Shown piece by piece: positions 41,487 to 51,829 of a stretch of DNA of 64,000 nucleotides. A program made the translations under genes and the position numbers. The DNA is from Pseudomonas delhiensis. GTDB lineage: Bacteria > Pseudomonadota > Gammaproteobacteria > Pseudomonadales > Pseudomonadaceae. Each line of letters opens with the position of its first letter. Position 1 is the first letter of the stretch. The notes beneath the pieces are model-generated. The model saw nothing but the letters and a program-made list of their open reading frames with translations, had not been told where the DNA came from and ran no database searches. Where the stretch lies: positions 216,132 to 280,131 of the forward strand of contig NZ_FZPC01000002.1 of the NCBI RefSeq assembly GCF_900187975.1. Reading direction: 5' to 3'.

Positions 41487-41830
41487 TTATCCAGCGAAAC
41501 TGTGGAGGACGCTGTGGATAAGGTTGGGGCAGCTGCCGCAAAGCACCGCCCCGGCCCGCCTGCGGGGCGTCGCCGGTTTTTTCGCCAGGTGGCGTGAAGC
41601 CCTGTATATACAGACAGTTGGGCGGCTTGCGTGGGCGTCGGCGGGCCGTGCGGGTTGTCCACGGAATCTGTTGGGCAATCTGTGGATAAGCTTGGGAAAG
41701 CCGGCGCTGGCCCATGCCCTGCGCGGGGTGTGCGGCATTGGCCGGTTTTTCGCCTGGCCCCCGGCTGGGGAGTGCCGGCCAGGCCACCGCTGCGCTTGCC
41801 CCCGGCTGCTGTTGAAAAGCCTGTGGAAAA
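41487..41830. repeat. Array of DnaA-box-like units in a 496-bp gene-free gap
   Basis: Three diverged units. Unit 1: TTATCCAGC (41487), CTGTGGAGGACG (41500), TGTGGATAA (41513-41521). Unit 2: TTGTCCACG (41655), CTGTTGGGCAAT (41668), TGTGGATAA (41681-41689). Unit 3: CTGTTGAAAAGC (41809), TGTGGAAAA (41822-41830). Units 1 and 2 keep a 168-bp register. In each unit the two CTGT motifs start 12 bp apart. TGTGGATAA is the exact complement of the DnaA box TTATCCACA. Units 1 and 2 also share a CGCCGGTTTTTTCGCC-like segment (41570 and 41740). Open frames here are repetitive and not credible genes. Confidence 0.75.
41602..41617. promoter_or_regulatory. LexA-like box inside the DnaA-box array
   Basis: CTGTATATACAGACAG fits CTGT-N8-ACAG, the SOS-box frame. 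It also contains the 12-bp palindrome CTGTATATACAG. No gene starts close by; the SDR gene begins 362 bp downstream. Confidence 0.4.
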
Positions 41831-41906
41831 CCTGGGCGCAGACTTCCCTGCGGTCCAGCCCCGGGCGCTTGCCGAACTGTTTGGCCGTTGTTGGCGGCGG
41901 CTGTAG

Positions 41907-42740
<834 letters not shown>

Positions 42741-42761
42741 GGCGACGGGTTGGGCCAGGAC

Positions 42762-42890
42762 GTAGGGCGAATAACCGTTCGCGGTTATCCGCCGCTACAC
42801 CTTGGCTCGAGCCGATCCCGTGGCCAACCCTGGGCGACCTCCTGGGGCAGGTCAATCGGCGGATAACGCCGTAGGCGTTATGCGCCCTAC
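42762..42890. repeat. Composite REP-like element between the SDR gene and vanR
   Basis: A GTAGGGCGAATAACCGTTCG hairpin with its mate CGCGGTTATCCGCCG, then about 60 bp of spacer (CTACACCTTGGCTCG onward), then CGGATAACGCCG...GGCGTTATGCGCCCTAC. The same composite, 128 bp with a partly conserved spacer, occurs at 55856-55983. Confidence 0.85.
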
Positions 42891-42946
42891 GGTCGTCGCC
42901 CGCGCGTTATCATCCGCCAACTCCTCCCCGCCACAAGAGCCTCCCG

Positions 42947-43675
42947 ATGAGCAAACCAGGCCAACGCGTGCTGGCTGAACTGCGCAAGATGATCGCCTCC
43001 GGCGAGCTGGCCGCCGGCGAGCGCATCGTCGAGATTCCCACCGCCGAGCGCCTGCAGGTGTCGCGCATGCCGGTGCGCATGGCGTTGCGCGTGCTGGAGC
43101 AGGAGGGGCTGCTGGTCAAGGCCGGCAACCGCGGCTACACGGTGCGCGAAGTCACCGAGGAGGACATCGCCGGCGCCGTCGAAGTGCGTGGCGTGCTGGA
43201 AGGGCTGGCAGCGCGCCAGGCCGCCGAGCGCGGCATCTCCGAGGACACCCGGGCAGTCCTGCAGACCTGCCTGGACGAAGGCGACCGCATCTTCGCCAAG
43301 GGCCACGTGCTGCCCGAGGACCTGGAGGCCTACCACAGCCTCAACATGCGCTTCCACCAGGCGATCATCGAGGCCAGTGGCAACCGCGCCATCGCCGAGG
43401 CCCTGGCGCGCAACGACCACCTGCCGTTCGCCTCGGTCAGCTCGCTGGCGGTGGACCGCGACAATCTCCCGCGCGAATACCAGCGCTTCAACTTCGCCCA
43501 CATGCAGCACCACGCCGCCTACGATGCCCTGGTCAACGGCCAGGGCGCGCGGGCCGAGGCGATCATGCGCGAGCACGCCAACGCCACCCTGCGCTACGCC
43601 GCGTACTTCCATCCGCCGCGCGAGGGGGTGGCGGTGCTGAAGAAACCCGCCGCGCCGGAAAAGGACCGGTCGTAG
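42947..43675 (+). CDS. vanR: GntR family regulator of vanillate genes
   Basis: 242 residues. N-terminal GntR winged helix (QRVLAELRKMIASGELAAGERIVEIPTAERLQVSRMPVRMALRVLEQEGLL) and C-terminal FCD domain (about 75-220) with its metal-binding histidine pattern (FHQAIIEASGNRAI, HHAAYDALVNG, MREHANATLRYA). It lies beside vanBA, and the intergenic vanA/vanK region holds ATTGGATCCAAT, the known VanR-type operator of other proteobacteria. It is therefore very probably the vanillate-responsive repressor. ATG 42947 opens MSKPGQRVLAEL. Confidence 0.88.
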   Translation: MSKPGQRVLAELRKMIASGELAAGERIVEIPTAERLQVSRMPVRMALRVLEQEGLLVKAGNRGYTVREVTEEDIAGAVEVRGVLEGLAARQAAERGISEDTRAVLQTCLDEGDRIFAKGHVLPEDLEAYHSLNMRFHQAIIEASGNRAIAEALARNDHLPFASVSSLAVDRDNLPREYQRFNFAHMQHHAAYDALVNGQGARAEAIMREHANATLRYAAYFHPPREGVAVLKKPAAPEKDRS

Positions 43676-43711
43676 GAGCGGACTCCGTCCGCGATTCGCG
43701 GTTATCCGCGA

Positions 43712-44008
43712 CCCCGAGCGGCCTTGGGCCAAGGTCAAACGGCGGATAACGCGGAGCGTTATTCGCCCTACGCCAAGCCCACCCCGAGCGTAGGGCGAAT
43801 AACCGTTCGCGGTTATCCGCCGCCGGCCGCAGCACCGGCGCCCGAGGATATAGGCGTTATGCGCCCCACAGGCTCGGCCCCGAGCGGCCTTGGGCCAAGG
43901 TCAGACGGCGGATAACGCGGAGCGTTATTCGCCCTACGCCAAGCCCACCCCGAGCGTAGGGCGAATAACCGTTCGCGGTTATCCGCCGCCGGCCGCAGCA
44001 CCGGCGCC
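43712..44008. repeat. Near-perfect 131-bp direct repeat of REP-like elements
   Basis: 43712-43842 and 43878-44008 are identical apart from one base (GGTCAAACGG against GGTCAGACGG), offset by exactly 166 bp. Each has a GCGGATAACGCGGAGCG...TTATTCGCCCTAC hairpin, a short linker (CGCCAAGCCCACCCCGAGC) and GTAGGGCGAATAACCG...GTTATCCGCCG. They fill the vanR-vanB gap, with a half REP at 43674-43700; no gene is seen. Confidence 0.9.
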
Positions 44009-44020
44009 GCCTCATGCGCC

Positions 44021-44965
44021 CTACAGGTCCAACACCAACCGCGCACTCCGCGAGCGGGAGCAGCAGGGAGTGAACTGGTCGTTGGCGGCCTGCTCGTCCT
44101 CGGTCAGGTACTGGTCGCGGTGCTCCGGCACGCCTTCCAGCACCCGCGTCAGGCAGGTGCCGCAGATGCCCTGCTCGCACGCCACCTGCACCTCCACGCC
44201 GACGCCGCGCAGCGCTTCCACCACGCTCTGTCCATCCTCCACGCGTACCACCTGGCCGCTGCTCGCCAACTGCACCTCGAAGGCGTCGCCGCCGACGTCC
44301 GGCTCGGCGCCGAAATACTCGCGGTGCAGGCGCGCCTCGTCCCAGCCCTGGGCCCGGGCGCTGTCCAGCACGTGCGCCATGAAGCCCGCCGGGCCGCAGG
44401 TGTACAGCTGCGCATCGCCCGCCTGGGCGGCCAGCAGCGTGGCCACGTCCAGGCGCCGCGCCGCTTCGCCGCCGTCGAAATGGCAGTGCACGCGGGTGGC
44501 GAAGGCGGATTGCGCCAGGTACTCGACGAAGGCCGCCTGCTGCGCCGAGCGGGCGCAGTAGTGCAGTTCGAAGTCGGCGCCGCTGCGGGCCAGGTGCTCG
44601 GCCATGCTCAGCAGCGGCGTGATGCCGATGCCGCCGGCCAGCAGCAGGCGCCGCCCCGGGCCTTCGGCGAGGGGGAAGAGGTTGCGCGGTTCGCCGATGC
44701 GCAACGGCTGCCCGGCCTGCAACCCGTGCACCGTGCGCGAGCCGCCGCGCGAATCGGCGCAGCGCAGCACGGCGATGCGGTAGCGGTGGGTTTCGCCCGG
44801 CGCATTGAACAGCGAGTACTGGCGCACCAGCCCGCCGGGCAGGTGCAGGTCGATGTGCGAACCGGCGCTGAAGGCCGGCAGGGGGCCGGCGTCGGCGCGG
44901 GCCAGGTCGAGGCTGAGGATGTCCGGGGTTTCCCGCTGCACGCGGGTGATGACGACGTCTAGCAC
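44021..44965 (-). CDS. vanB: Vanillate O-demethylase reductase subunit
   Basis: 314 residues. FMN/NAD reductase of class IA: flavin-binding [22 protein letters not shown] (about 38-60), NAD region [21 protein letters not shown], and a C-terminal plant-type 2Fe-2S domain with [14 protein letters not shown] and the fourth Cys in FTPCCS. It passes electrons from NADH to VanA. ATG 44965 opens [18 protein letters not shown]. It lies 51 bp after vanA in the same transcript. Confidence 0.95.
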   Translation of the reverse strand: MLDVVITRVQRETPDILSLDLARADAGPLPAFSAGSHIDLHLPGGLVRQYSLFNAPGETHRYRIAVLRCADSRGGSRTVHGLQAGQPLRIGEPRNLFPLAEGPGRRLLLAGGIGITPLLSMAEHLARSGADFELHYCARSAQQAAFVEYLAQSAFATRVHCHFDGGEAARRLDVATLLAAQAGDAQLYTCGPAGFMAHVLDSARAQGWDEARLHREYFGAEPDVGGDAFEVQLASSGQVVRVEDGQSVVEALRGVGVEVQVACEQGICGTCLTRVLEGVPEHRDQYLTEDEQAANDQFTPCCSRSRSARLVLDL

Positions 44966-45016
44966 GGTGGTGGTCTCACGCTTGGCCGGCCACGCGGGCC
45001 GGCGCTGGAAGGGCGG

Positions 45017-46072
45017 TCAGGCGCTGGCGATCAGCGCGGCGGCAGGCTGGCGCTCGGCCTCGCAGAGGCGTTCGAGGATGCGCCGCGACTGCACGCCGCC
45101 GGCGTCGATGTTCAGCTTCAGCAACTGCCGTTGCGGGTAGCGCAGCAGGTTCTGCTGCTGCTGTTCGAGCATCTCCAGGTCCTCGCCGAAGATCTTCCCC
45201 TGGCCCTCGCGGATGGTCGCGGTGAGCGCTTCGTCCTGCGGCTGGAAGTTGCGCGCTATGCCCCAGAAGTACCAGATGGAGGTCTCGGTCTCCGGGGTGA
45301 TGAAGTCCACCACTATGCTCGACGCCTTGTGCTGCGCCGGCGCGTGGTAGCCACCGTGGCCGGCGTGGGCCACGCCCACCTCGATCAGCACGTGGCTGGG
45401 CGGGGTGAAGCGGCAGATCTGCCAGCGGTCCACAGGCACGTCGTCGGCCAGGCCGTTGCCGCGCAGGGCCATGCGCCAGAAGGGCGGGGCCATGACGTTT
45501 TCCATGTGCCGCTCGGTGATCACCTCGTCGCCCTCCACGCGGGTCTTCGGCGCGGCTTCGTCGATCTCCTTCTGGCCGATGCTGCTGGCGTGCACGTAGG
45601 TCTCGTGGGTGAGGTCCATGAGGTTGTCGATCATCAGCCGGTAGTCGCACTGGATGTGGTACAGGCCGCCACCGTAGGCCCAGTCCGGGTTGTCCGCCCA
45701 TTCCAGGTGGTGGATCAGCGCCGGGTCGGCCTCGGCGGCGTCGCCCGGCCACACCCAGATGAAGCCGTAGCGCTCTTCCACGGCGAACCTGCGGATGGCC
45801 GGGAAGCCGCGCACGCGCTGGCCAGGCATGGACTCGGTGTGGCCGTCGCAGCCCATGGCCAGGCCGTGGTAGCCGCAGACCAGCTTGCCGTCCTCGACGA
45901 AGCCCAGCGACAGCGGCGCGCCACGATGCGGGCAGAAGTCCTCCAGCGCGGCCACGCGGCCTTCGGGGCCTCGGTAGAAGACCATCTTCTCGCCGCAGAC
46001 CTGCCGGCCCAGGGGCTTGTCGGCGATCTCGTCGGGGGTGCAGGCGACGTACCAGGCGTTCTTCGGGAACAT
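45017..46072 (-). CDS. vanA: Vanillate O-demethylase oxygenase subunit
   Basis: 351 residues. Rieske non-haem iron monooxygenase that turns vanillate into protocatechuate plus formaldehyde. The Rieske cluster motif is CPHRGAPLSLGFVEDGKLVCGYHG (about 47-70). Mononuclear-iron ligands lie in DNLMDLTHETYVHASS. It opens MFPKNAWYVACTPDEIADKPLGRQVCGEKMV, the common VanA N-terminus. The promoter region to the right (46073-46425) contains a VanR-type palindrome 28 bp before its ATG. Confidence 0.96.
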   Translation of the reverse strand: MFPKNAWYVACTPDEIADKPLGRQVCGEKMVFYRGPEGRVAALEDFCPHRGAPLSLGFVEDGKLVCGYHGLAMGCDGHTESMPGQRVRGFPAIRRFAVEERYGFIWVWPGDAAEADPALIHHLEWADNPDWAYGGGLYHIQCDYRLMIDNLMDLTHETYVHASSIGQKEIDEAAPKTRVEGDEVITERHMENVMAPPFWRMALRGNGLADDVPVDRWQICRFTPPSHVLIEVGVAHAGHGGYHAPAQHKASSIVVDFITPETETSIWYFWGIARNFQPQDEALTATIREGQGKIFGEDLEMLEQQQQNLLRYPQRQLLKLNIDAGGVQSRRILERLCEAERQPAAALIASA

Positions 46073-46099
46073 GGGGCGATCCTCATCTTGTGGTTGTTA

Positions 46100-46111
46100 T
46101 TGGATCCAATG
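46100..46111. promoter_or_regulatory. VanR-type operator upstream of vanA
   Basis: ATTGGATCCAAT, a perfect 12-bp palindrome identical to the VanR binding site known from Caulobacter. A second, partial site (TCGGGATCCAAT, 46272-46283, intact right half) lies nearer vanK. Together they could repress both divergent units. Confidence 0.8.
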
Positions 46112-46161
46112 TTTTGCTTCGAGGGTGAAGACTGTCAACCCGCATGGTCGAAAAATAATCA

Positions 46162-46176
46162 GTTCGTTAATCGAAC
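46162..46176. promoter_or_regulatory. PcaR-like inverted repeat in the vanA/vanK gap
   Basis: GTTCGTTAATCGAAC: GTTCG and CGAAC flank five bases. It differs at two positions from the PcaR operator of P. putida as I recall it (GTTCGATAATCGCAC). The rest of the 353-bp gap shows no gene. Confidence 0.45.
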
Positions 46177-46425
46177 GATTTTCCGGGGTAGGCGAAAACT
46201 CCGATATTTGCTTGGTTTCTCCTGGGGCTGCGGTGCCGGAAAGGGGGCCGGCCAGCGATGCCTTGTCGACATCGGGATCCAATGAGGCTTGTTTTCGGGA
46301 TCCACTGCTGCCAGGGTGTGCGCCACCGAGCCTCCACAAGAACAACAAGAGGAACCTGCCATGCCGGCCTTGCCTTGCCCGTGCTGCGTCCAGCCCCACG
46401 CCCCGTCGACCCAGGGGGTGCGCCC

Positions 46426-47751
46426 ATGAACCGCGACCTGCGCGCCGCCCTCGACCAGGGCCCGATGAACCGCTTCCAGTGGACGGCCATCGGCATCTGC
46501 ATCCTGCTCAACATGATCGACGGCTTCGACGTGCTGGTGATGGCCTTCACCGCCGCCTCGGTGTCCGCCGAATGGGGCCTGAACGGCGCCCAGGTCGGCC
46601 TGCTGCTCAGCGCCGGGCTGTTCGGCATGGCCGCCGGCTCGCTGTTCATCGCCCCGCGCGCCGACCGCTTCGGACGCCGCCCGCTGATCCTCTTCTGCCT
46701 GCTGCTGTGCGGCACCGGCATGCTGCTCTCGGCCTTCGCCCAGAGCCCGACGCAGCTGGCCCTGCTGCGCGGCTTCACCGGCCTGGGCATCGGCGGCATC
46801 CTCGCCAGCAGCAACGTGATCGCCGCCGAGTACGCCAACCGTCGCTGGCGTCCGCTGGCGGTCAGCCTGCAGTCCACCGGCTATGCCCTGGGCGCCACCT
46901 TCGGCGGGCTGCTGGCGGTGTGGCTGATCGGCCACTGGGGCTGGCGCTCGGTGTTCCTCGCCGGCGGCATCGTCTCCCTGGCGGCCATCCCGCTGGTGCT
47001 GGCGGGCCTGCCCGAGTCCCTCGACTTCCTGCTCGCCCGGCGCCCGGCCAACGCGCTGGCGCGGGTCAATGCCCTGGCCGCGCGCCTGGGCCTGGGGCAG
47101 CTGGACGAACTGCCGGCGGCGCGGGTGCGCGGGGCAGGGGGCGTGGCCGCGCTGCAGCTGCTGGCCCCCGCGCTGCGCCGCTCGACCCTGCTGATCTGGC
47201 TGCTGTTCTTCCTCGCCATGTTCGGCTTCTACTTCATCATGAGCTGGACGCCCAAGCTGCTGACCGCCGCCGGCCTCACCGCGCAGCAGGGCATCACCGG
47301 CGGCGTGCTGCTGAGCTTCGGCGGCATCTTCGGCGCCGCCCTGGTCGGCGCGCTCTCGGCGCGCGTGCCGCTGCCGCGGGTGTTGCAGGGCTTCATGCTG
47401 ATCACCGCCGTGCTGCTGGTGCTGTTCCTCGGCTCGGCGTCGTCACTGGCCGCAGCGCTCGGCCTGGGCCTGCTCATCGGGGTGTTCGTCAACGGCTGCA
47501 TCGCCGGGCTCTACGCGCTGTCGCCGCAGGTCTACCCGGCCGACGTGCGCGCCACCGGCGTGGGCTGGGCGATCGGCGTCGGCCGCCTGGGGGCGATCCT
47601 CTCGCCCACCGTGGCCGGGCTGTTGCTTGACGGCGGCTGGCAGCCGCTGCACCTGTACGGGGTGTTCGCCGTGGTCTTCGTCGCCGCCGCCCTGGTGCTG
47701 CTGGGCCTGCGTCCGCAGGCGCCGGCCGGCGAGCCGCTGGCCGCGCACTGA
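46426..47751 (+). CDS. vanK: MFS aromatic acid:H+ symporter, vanillate type
   Basis: 441 residues, 12 predicted transmembrane helices. Aromatic-acid:H+ symporter family: the DGFD motif in TM1 (LLNMIDGFDVLVMAFTAASV), PRADRFGRRPLILF in loop 2-3, and RGFTGLGIGGILASSNVIAAEY. ATG 46426 has CAGGGGG upstream. Divergent from vanAB across shared VanR-type operators, so vanillate (or protocatechuate) uptake is the likely role. Confidence 0.85.
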   Translation: MNRDLRAALDQGPMNRFQWTAIGICILLNMIDGFDVLVMAFTAASVSAEWGLNGAQVGLLLSAGLFGMAAGSLFIAPRADRFGRRPLILFCLLLCGTGMLLSAFAQSPTQLALLRGFTGLGIGGILASSNVIAAEYANRRWRPLAVSLQSTGYALGATFGGLLAVWLIGHWGWRSVFLAGGIVSLAAIPLVLAGLPESLDFLLARRPANALARVNALAARLGLGQLDELPAARVRGAGGVAALQLLAPALRRSTLLIWLLFFLAMFGFYFIMSWTPKLLTAAGLTAQQGITGGVLLSFGGIFGAALVGALSARVPLPRVLQGFMLITAVLLVLFLGSASSLAAALGLGLLIGVFVNGCIAGLYALSPQVYPADVRATGVGWAIGVGRLGAILSPTVAGLLLDGGWQPLHLYGVFAVVFVAAALVLLGLRPQAPAGEPLAAH

Positions 47752-47758
47752 GGGCGCC

Positions 47759-48655
47759 TCAATGCTGCCCGTCGATGATCGCCTCGGCGATGCTGTTGCG
47801 GAACCACTCCAGCGCCGCCGAGTGCTCGCTGCTGGCGCGCCAGTGCAGGGACACCTCGAACGCCGGCACGGCGAAGGGCAGTTCGAGCATCTTCAGCCCG
47901 CCCTCGGCGACGAACATGCGGGCGATCTGCGCCGGCAGGATGGTCAGCAGGTCGGTGCCGGGGATGATCTTCGGCAGCACCGAGAAGTGCGGTACACGCA
48001 GGGCGATGCGGCGTTCCAGCTTCATCGCCTGGAGCACGTCCTCGGCGATGCCGTGGCCGGAGGTGCGCGTCACCACCACGTGGCGCTCGGCCAGGTAGCC
48101 GGCCAGCTCCAGGCGCTCGCCGATGCGCGGGTGGTCGGCGCTGAGCAGGCACACGTAGCGCTCCTGGATCAGCACCCGGCTGCGGCTGCCGGGCACCGCC
48201 TGGCGGCAGATGGCGGTGTCCACCTTGCCGCTGGCCAGCCAGTCGCCCACCTCGTCCACCTGCAGCGGCAGCACCTCCACCTCGGCCAGCGGCGCCTCGC
48301 GGTTCAGCCGCGCCAGGATCAGCGGCAAAAAGCCCAGCTCGCCCAGGTCGGACAGGGCGATGCGGAAGCGCCGCCCGGTGCTCGCCGGGTCGAACTGGCG
48401 GGTGCTCTGCACCGCGCCCTCGATGCGCGTCAGCGCCTCGCGCAGGGTGCCGTACAGCTGCTCGGCGACGAAGGTCGGCTGGATGCCGTCGCGGCTGCGG
48501 CTGAACAGCGGGTCGTCGAACAGCTCGCGCAGCCGCGCCAGGGCATAGCTCACCGAGGGCTGGGTGACGAACAGGCGCTCGGCGGCGGCGGTCACGCTGC
48601 CGGCCTCGTAGAGGGTGACGAAGGTGCGGATCAGGTTGAGGTCGATCTGGGCCAT
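47759..48655 (-). CDS. LysR-type regulator of the mdlC operon
   Basis: 298 residues. N-terminal helix-turn-helix AQIDLNLIRTFVTLYEAGSVTAAAERLFVTQPSVSYALARLR (NodD/SyrM-like type), then an effector domain (about 92-296, FRIALSDLGELGFLPLILA). It is divergent from mdlC across a 109-bp gap with a 7-bp inverted repeat, so it probably activates the aryl-glyoxylate operon. Its 3' end lies 7 bp from the convergent vanK stop. Confidence 0.88.
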   Translation of the reverse strand: MAQIDLNLIRTFVTLYEAGSVTAAAERLFVTQPSVSYALARLRELFDDPLFSRSRDGIQPTFVAEQLYGTLREALTRIEGAVQSTRQFDPASTGRRFRIALSDLGELGFLPLILARLNREAPLAEVEVLPLQVDEVGDWLASGKVDTAICRQAVPGSRSRVLIQERYVCLLSADHPRIGERLELAGYLAERHVVVTRTSGHGIAEDVLQAMKLERRIALRVPHFSVLPKIIPGTDLLTILPAQIARMFVAEGGLKMLELPFAVPAFEVSLHWRASSEHSAALEWFRNSIAEAIIDGQH

Positions 48656-48681
48656 GGGATTCGCATAGATGGTTTTTATTT

Positions 48682-48700
48682 TCGATAGAAAGACTATCGA
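48682..48700. promoter_or_regulatory. LysR-type operator between the regulator gene and mdlC
   Basis: TCGATAGAAAGACTATCGA: perfect 7-bp arms around AAAGA. The half-site motif repeats as ATCGAT just downstream (48696-48711). It fits the T-N11-A geometry of LysR activators and is centred 74 bp before the mdlC ATG. Confidence 0.7.
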
Positions 48701-48755
48701 TTTGATCGATTATCAGCCCGCTGCGACAGTAGCGCAAACCCAAGAACGAGCCTGA

Positions 48756-50351
<1,596 letters not shown>

Positions 50352-50410
50352 GGGCCCGGCTTACCGACCGCGGCATGCGGCCACGCCACAACAATAAGAA
50401 CGAGGTGGAT

Positions 50411-51802
50411 ATGAGTACGATTACTGTCAGTGAGACGCTGGAGTCTACCGGCCAGCACTCGAACCGCTCTTCGGCCAGCGCCGATATCGGTACCCTGCTG
50501 GACGAAGGACCCTTCACCCGGATGCAGAAAGTCGTGGTGCTGCTGGCCGCGCTCTCCATCGTGCTGGACGGCTTCGATGGCCAGCTCATCGGCTTCGCCA
50601 TCCCGATGATGATCGCCGAGTGGGGCATCAGCCGCGAGGCCTTCGCCCCGGCGGTGGCCGCCGGGCTGATCGGCATGGGCATCGGCAGCGCCTGCGCCGG
50701 CCTCTTCGCCGATCGCTTCGGGCGGCGCATGGCGGTCATCGCCAGCGTCTTCGTGTTCGGCTCGGCGACCTGTGCCATCGGCCTGGCGCCGGATGCTCTG
50801 ACCGTGGCGCTGCTGCGCTTCGTCGCCGGGCTGGGCATCGGTGGCGCGCTGCCCAGCGCCACCACCATGACCGCCGAGTTCACCCCGGCGCGGCGGCGCA
50901 CCCTGGCGGTGACCGCGACCATTGTCTGCGTGCCCCTGGGCGGCATGCTGGCGGGCTTCTTCGCCTCGCACATCCTGCCGTTGTACGGCTGGCGCACGCT
51001 GTTCTTCGCCGGCGGCGCGCTGCCGCTGGTGCTGGGCTTCCTGTTGCTGGCGACGCTGCCGGAGTCGCCGCGCTTCCTGGCGCGCCGGCCGCAGCGCTGG
51101 GACGAGCTGGGCCGCCTGCTCGGGCGCCTGGGACGGCCCATGGCCGAGGGCGTGCGCTACACCGATTCGCTGGAGCAGGCGCGGGAGAAACGCGCCGGCT
51201 TCGGCGCCCTGTTCGACCTTGGCTACGGGCGCGACACCGTCGCCGTCTGGGTGGCCTTCTTCATGTGCCTGACCGCCGTCTACAGCGCCTTCAGTTGGCT
51301 GCCTACCATGCTGCAGGCCGAAGGCCTGTCGCTGGCCGTGGCCGGTTCCGGCCTGACCGCCTACAACCTGGGCGGCGTGATAGGCGCACTGGTCTGTGCC
51401 GTGGCCATGACCCGCTGGGGCTCCTACTGGCCGTTGCTGCTGTGCTGCCTGGGTGGCGCCGCCAGCGCCTTCGCCATGCAGGTGCTGGACGTGAACCAGC
51501 ACGCCGGCCTGCTGATCTTCGGCTTCGGCGTGCACGGGCTGTTCGTCAACGCCGTGCAGTCCACGCTCTACGCCCTGTGCGCCTTCATCTACCCCACCGG
51601 CGTGCGCGCGACCGGCACCGCCTCGGCGCTGGCCTTCGGCCGCCTGGGCGCGATCCTCAGCGCCTTCGCCGGCGCCAGCGTCATCACCCTGGGCGGCGCG
51701 CAGGGCTACCTGACCCTGCTGGGGGTGGTGATGGTGGCGGCGATGATCGCCCTGATGCTGGTGCGCCGGCACATTCCCCGGCGCGCGCCGGGGCTGTCTT
51801 GA
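50411..51802 (+). CDS. MFS transporter, aromatic acid:H+ symporter family
   Basis: 463 residues from ATG 50411 (MSTITVSETLESTGQHSNRSS), with CGAGGTGG just upstream. Twelve membrane helices. AAHS signatures: SIVLDGFDGQLIGFAIP in TM1, ADRFGRRMAVIA, FVAGLGIGGALPSATTMTAEF, and TLPESPRFLARRP before the central loop. It probably imports an aromatic acid for the decarboxylase/dehydrogenase genes on either side. Confidence 0.88.
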   Translation: MSTITVSETLESTGQHSNRSSASADIGTLLDEGPFTRMQKVVVLLAALSIVLDGFDGQLIGFAIPMMIAEWGISREAFAPAVAAGLIGMGIGSACAGLFADRFGRRMAVIASVFVFGSATCAIGLAPDALTVALLRFVAGLGIGGALPSATTMTAEFTPARRRTLAVTATIVCVPLGGMLAGFFASHILPLYGWRTLFFAGGALPLVLGFLLLATLPESPRFLARRPQRWDELGRLLGRLGRPMAEGVRYTDSLEQAREKRAGFGALFDLGYGRDTVAVWVAFFMCLTAVYSAFSWLPTMLQAEGLSLAVAGSGLTAYNLGGVIGALVCAVAMTRWGSYWPLLLCCLGGAASAFAMQVLDVNQHAGLLIFGFGVHGLFVNAVQSTLYALCAFIYPTGVRATGTASALAFGRLGAILSAFAGASVITLGGAQGYLTLLGVVMVAAMIALMLVRRHIPRRAPGLS

Positions 51803-51829
51803 AATGTCTGCGAACGGGAGGTCGATCCA

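Noticed and set aside
43712..44008. CRISPR-like array
   Set aside because: Only two long copies, each containing REP hairpins, with no short repeat/spacer pattern and no cas genes.
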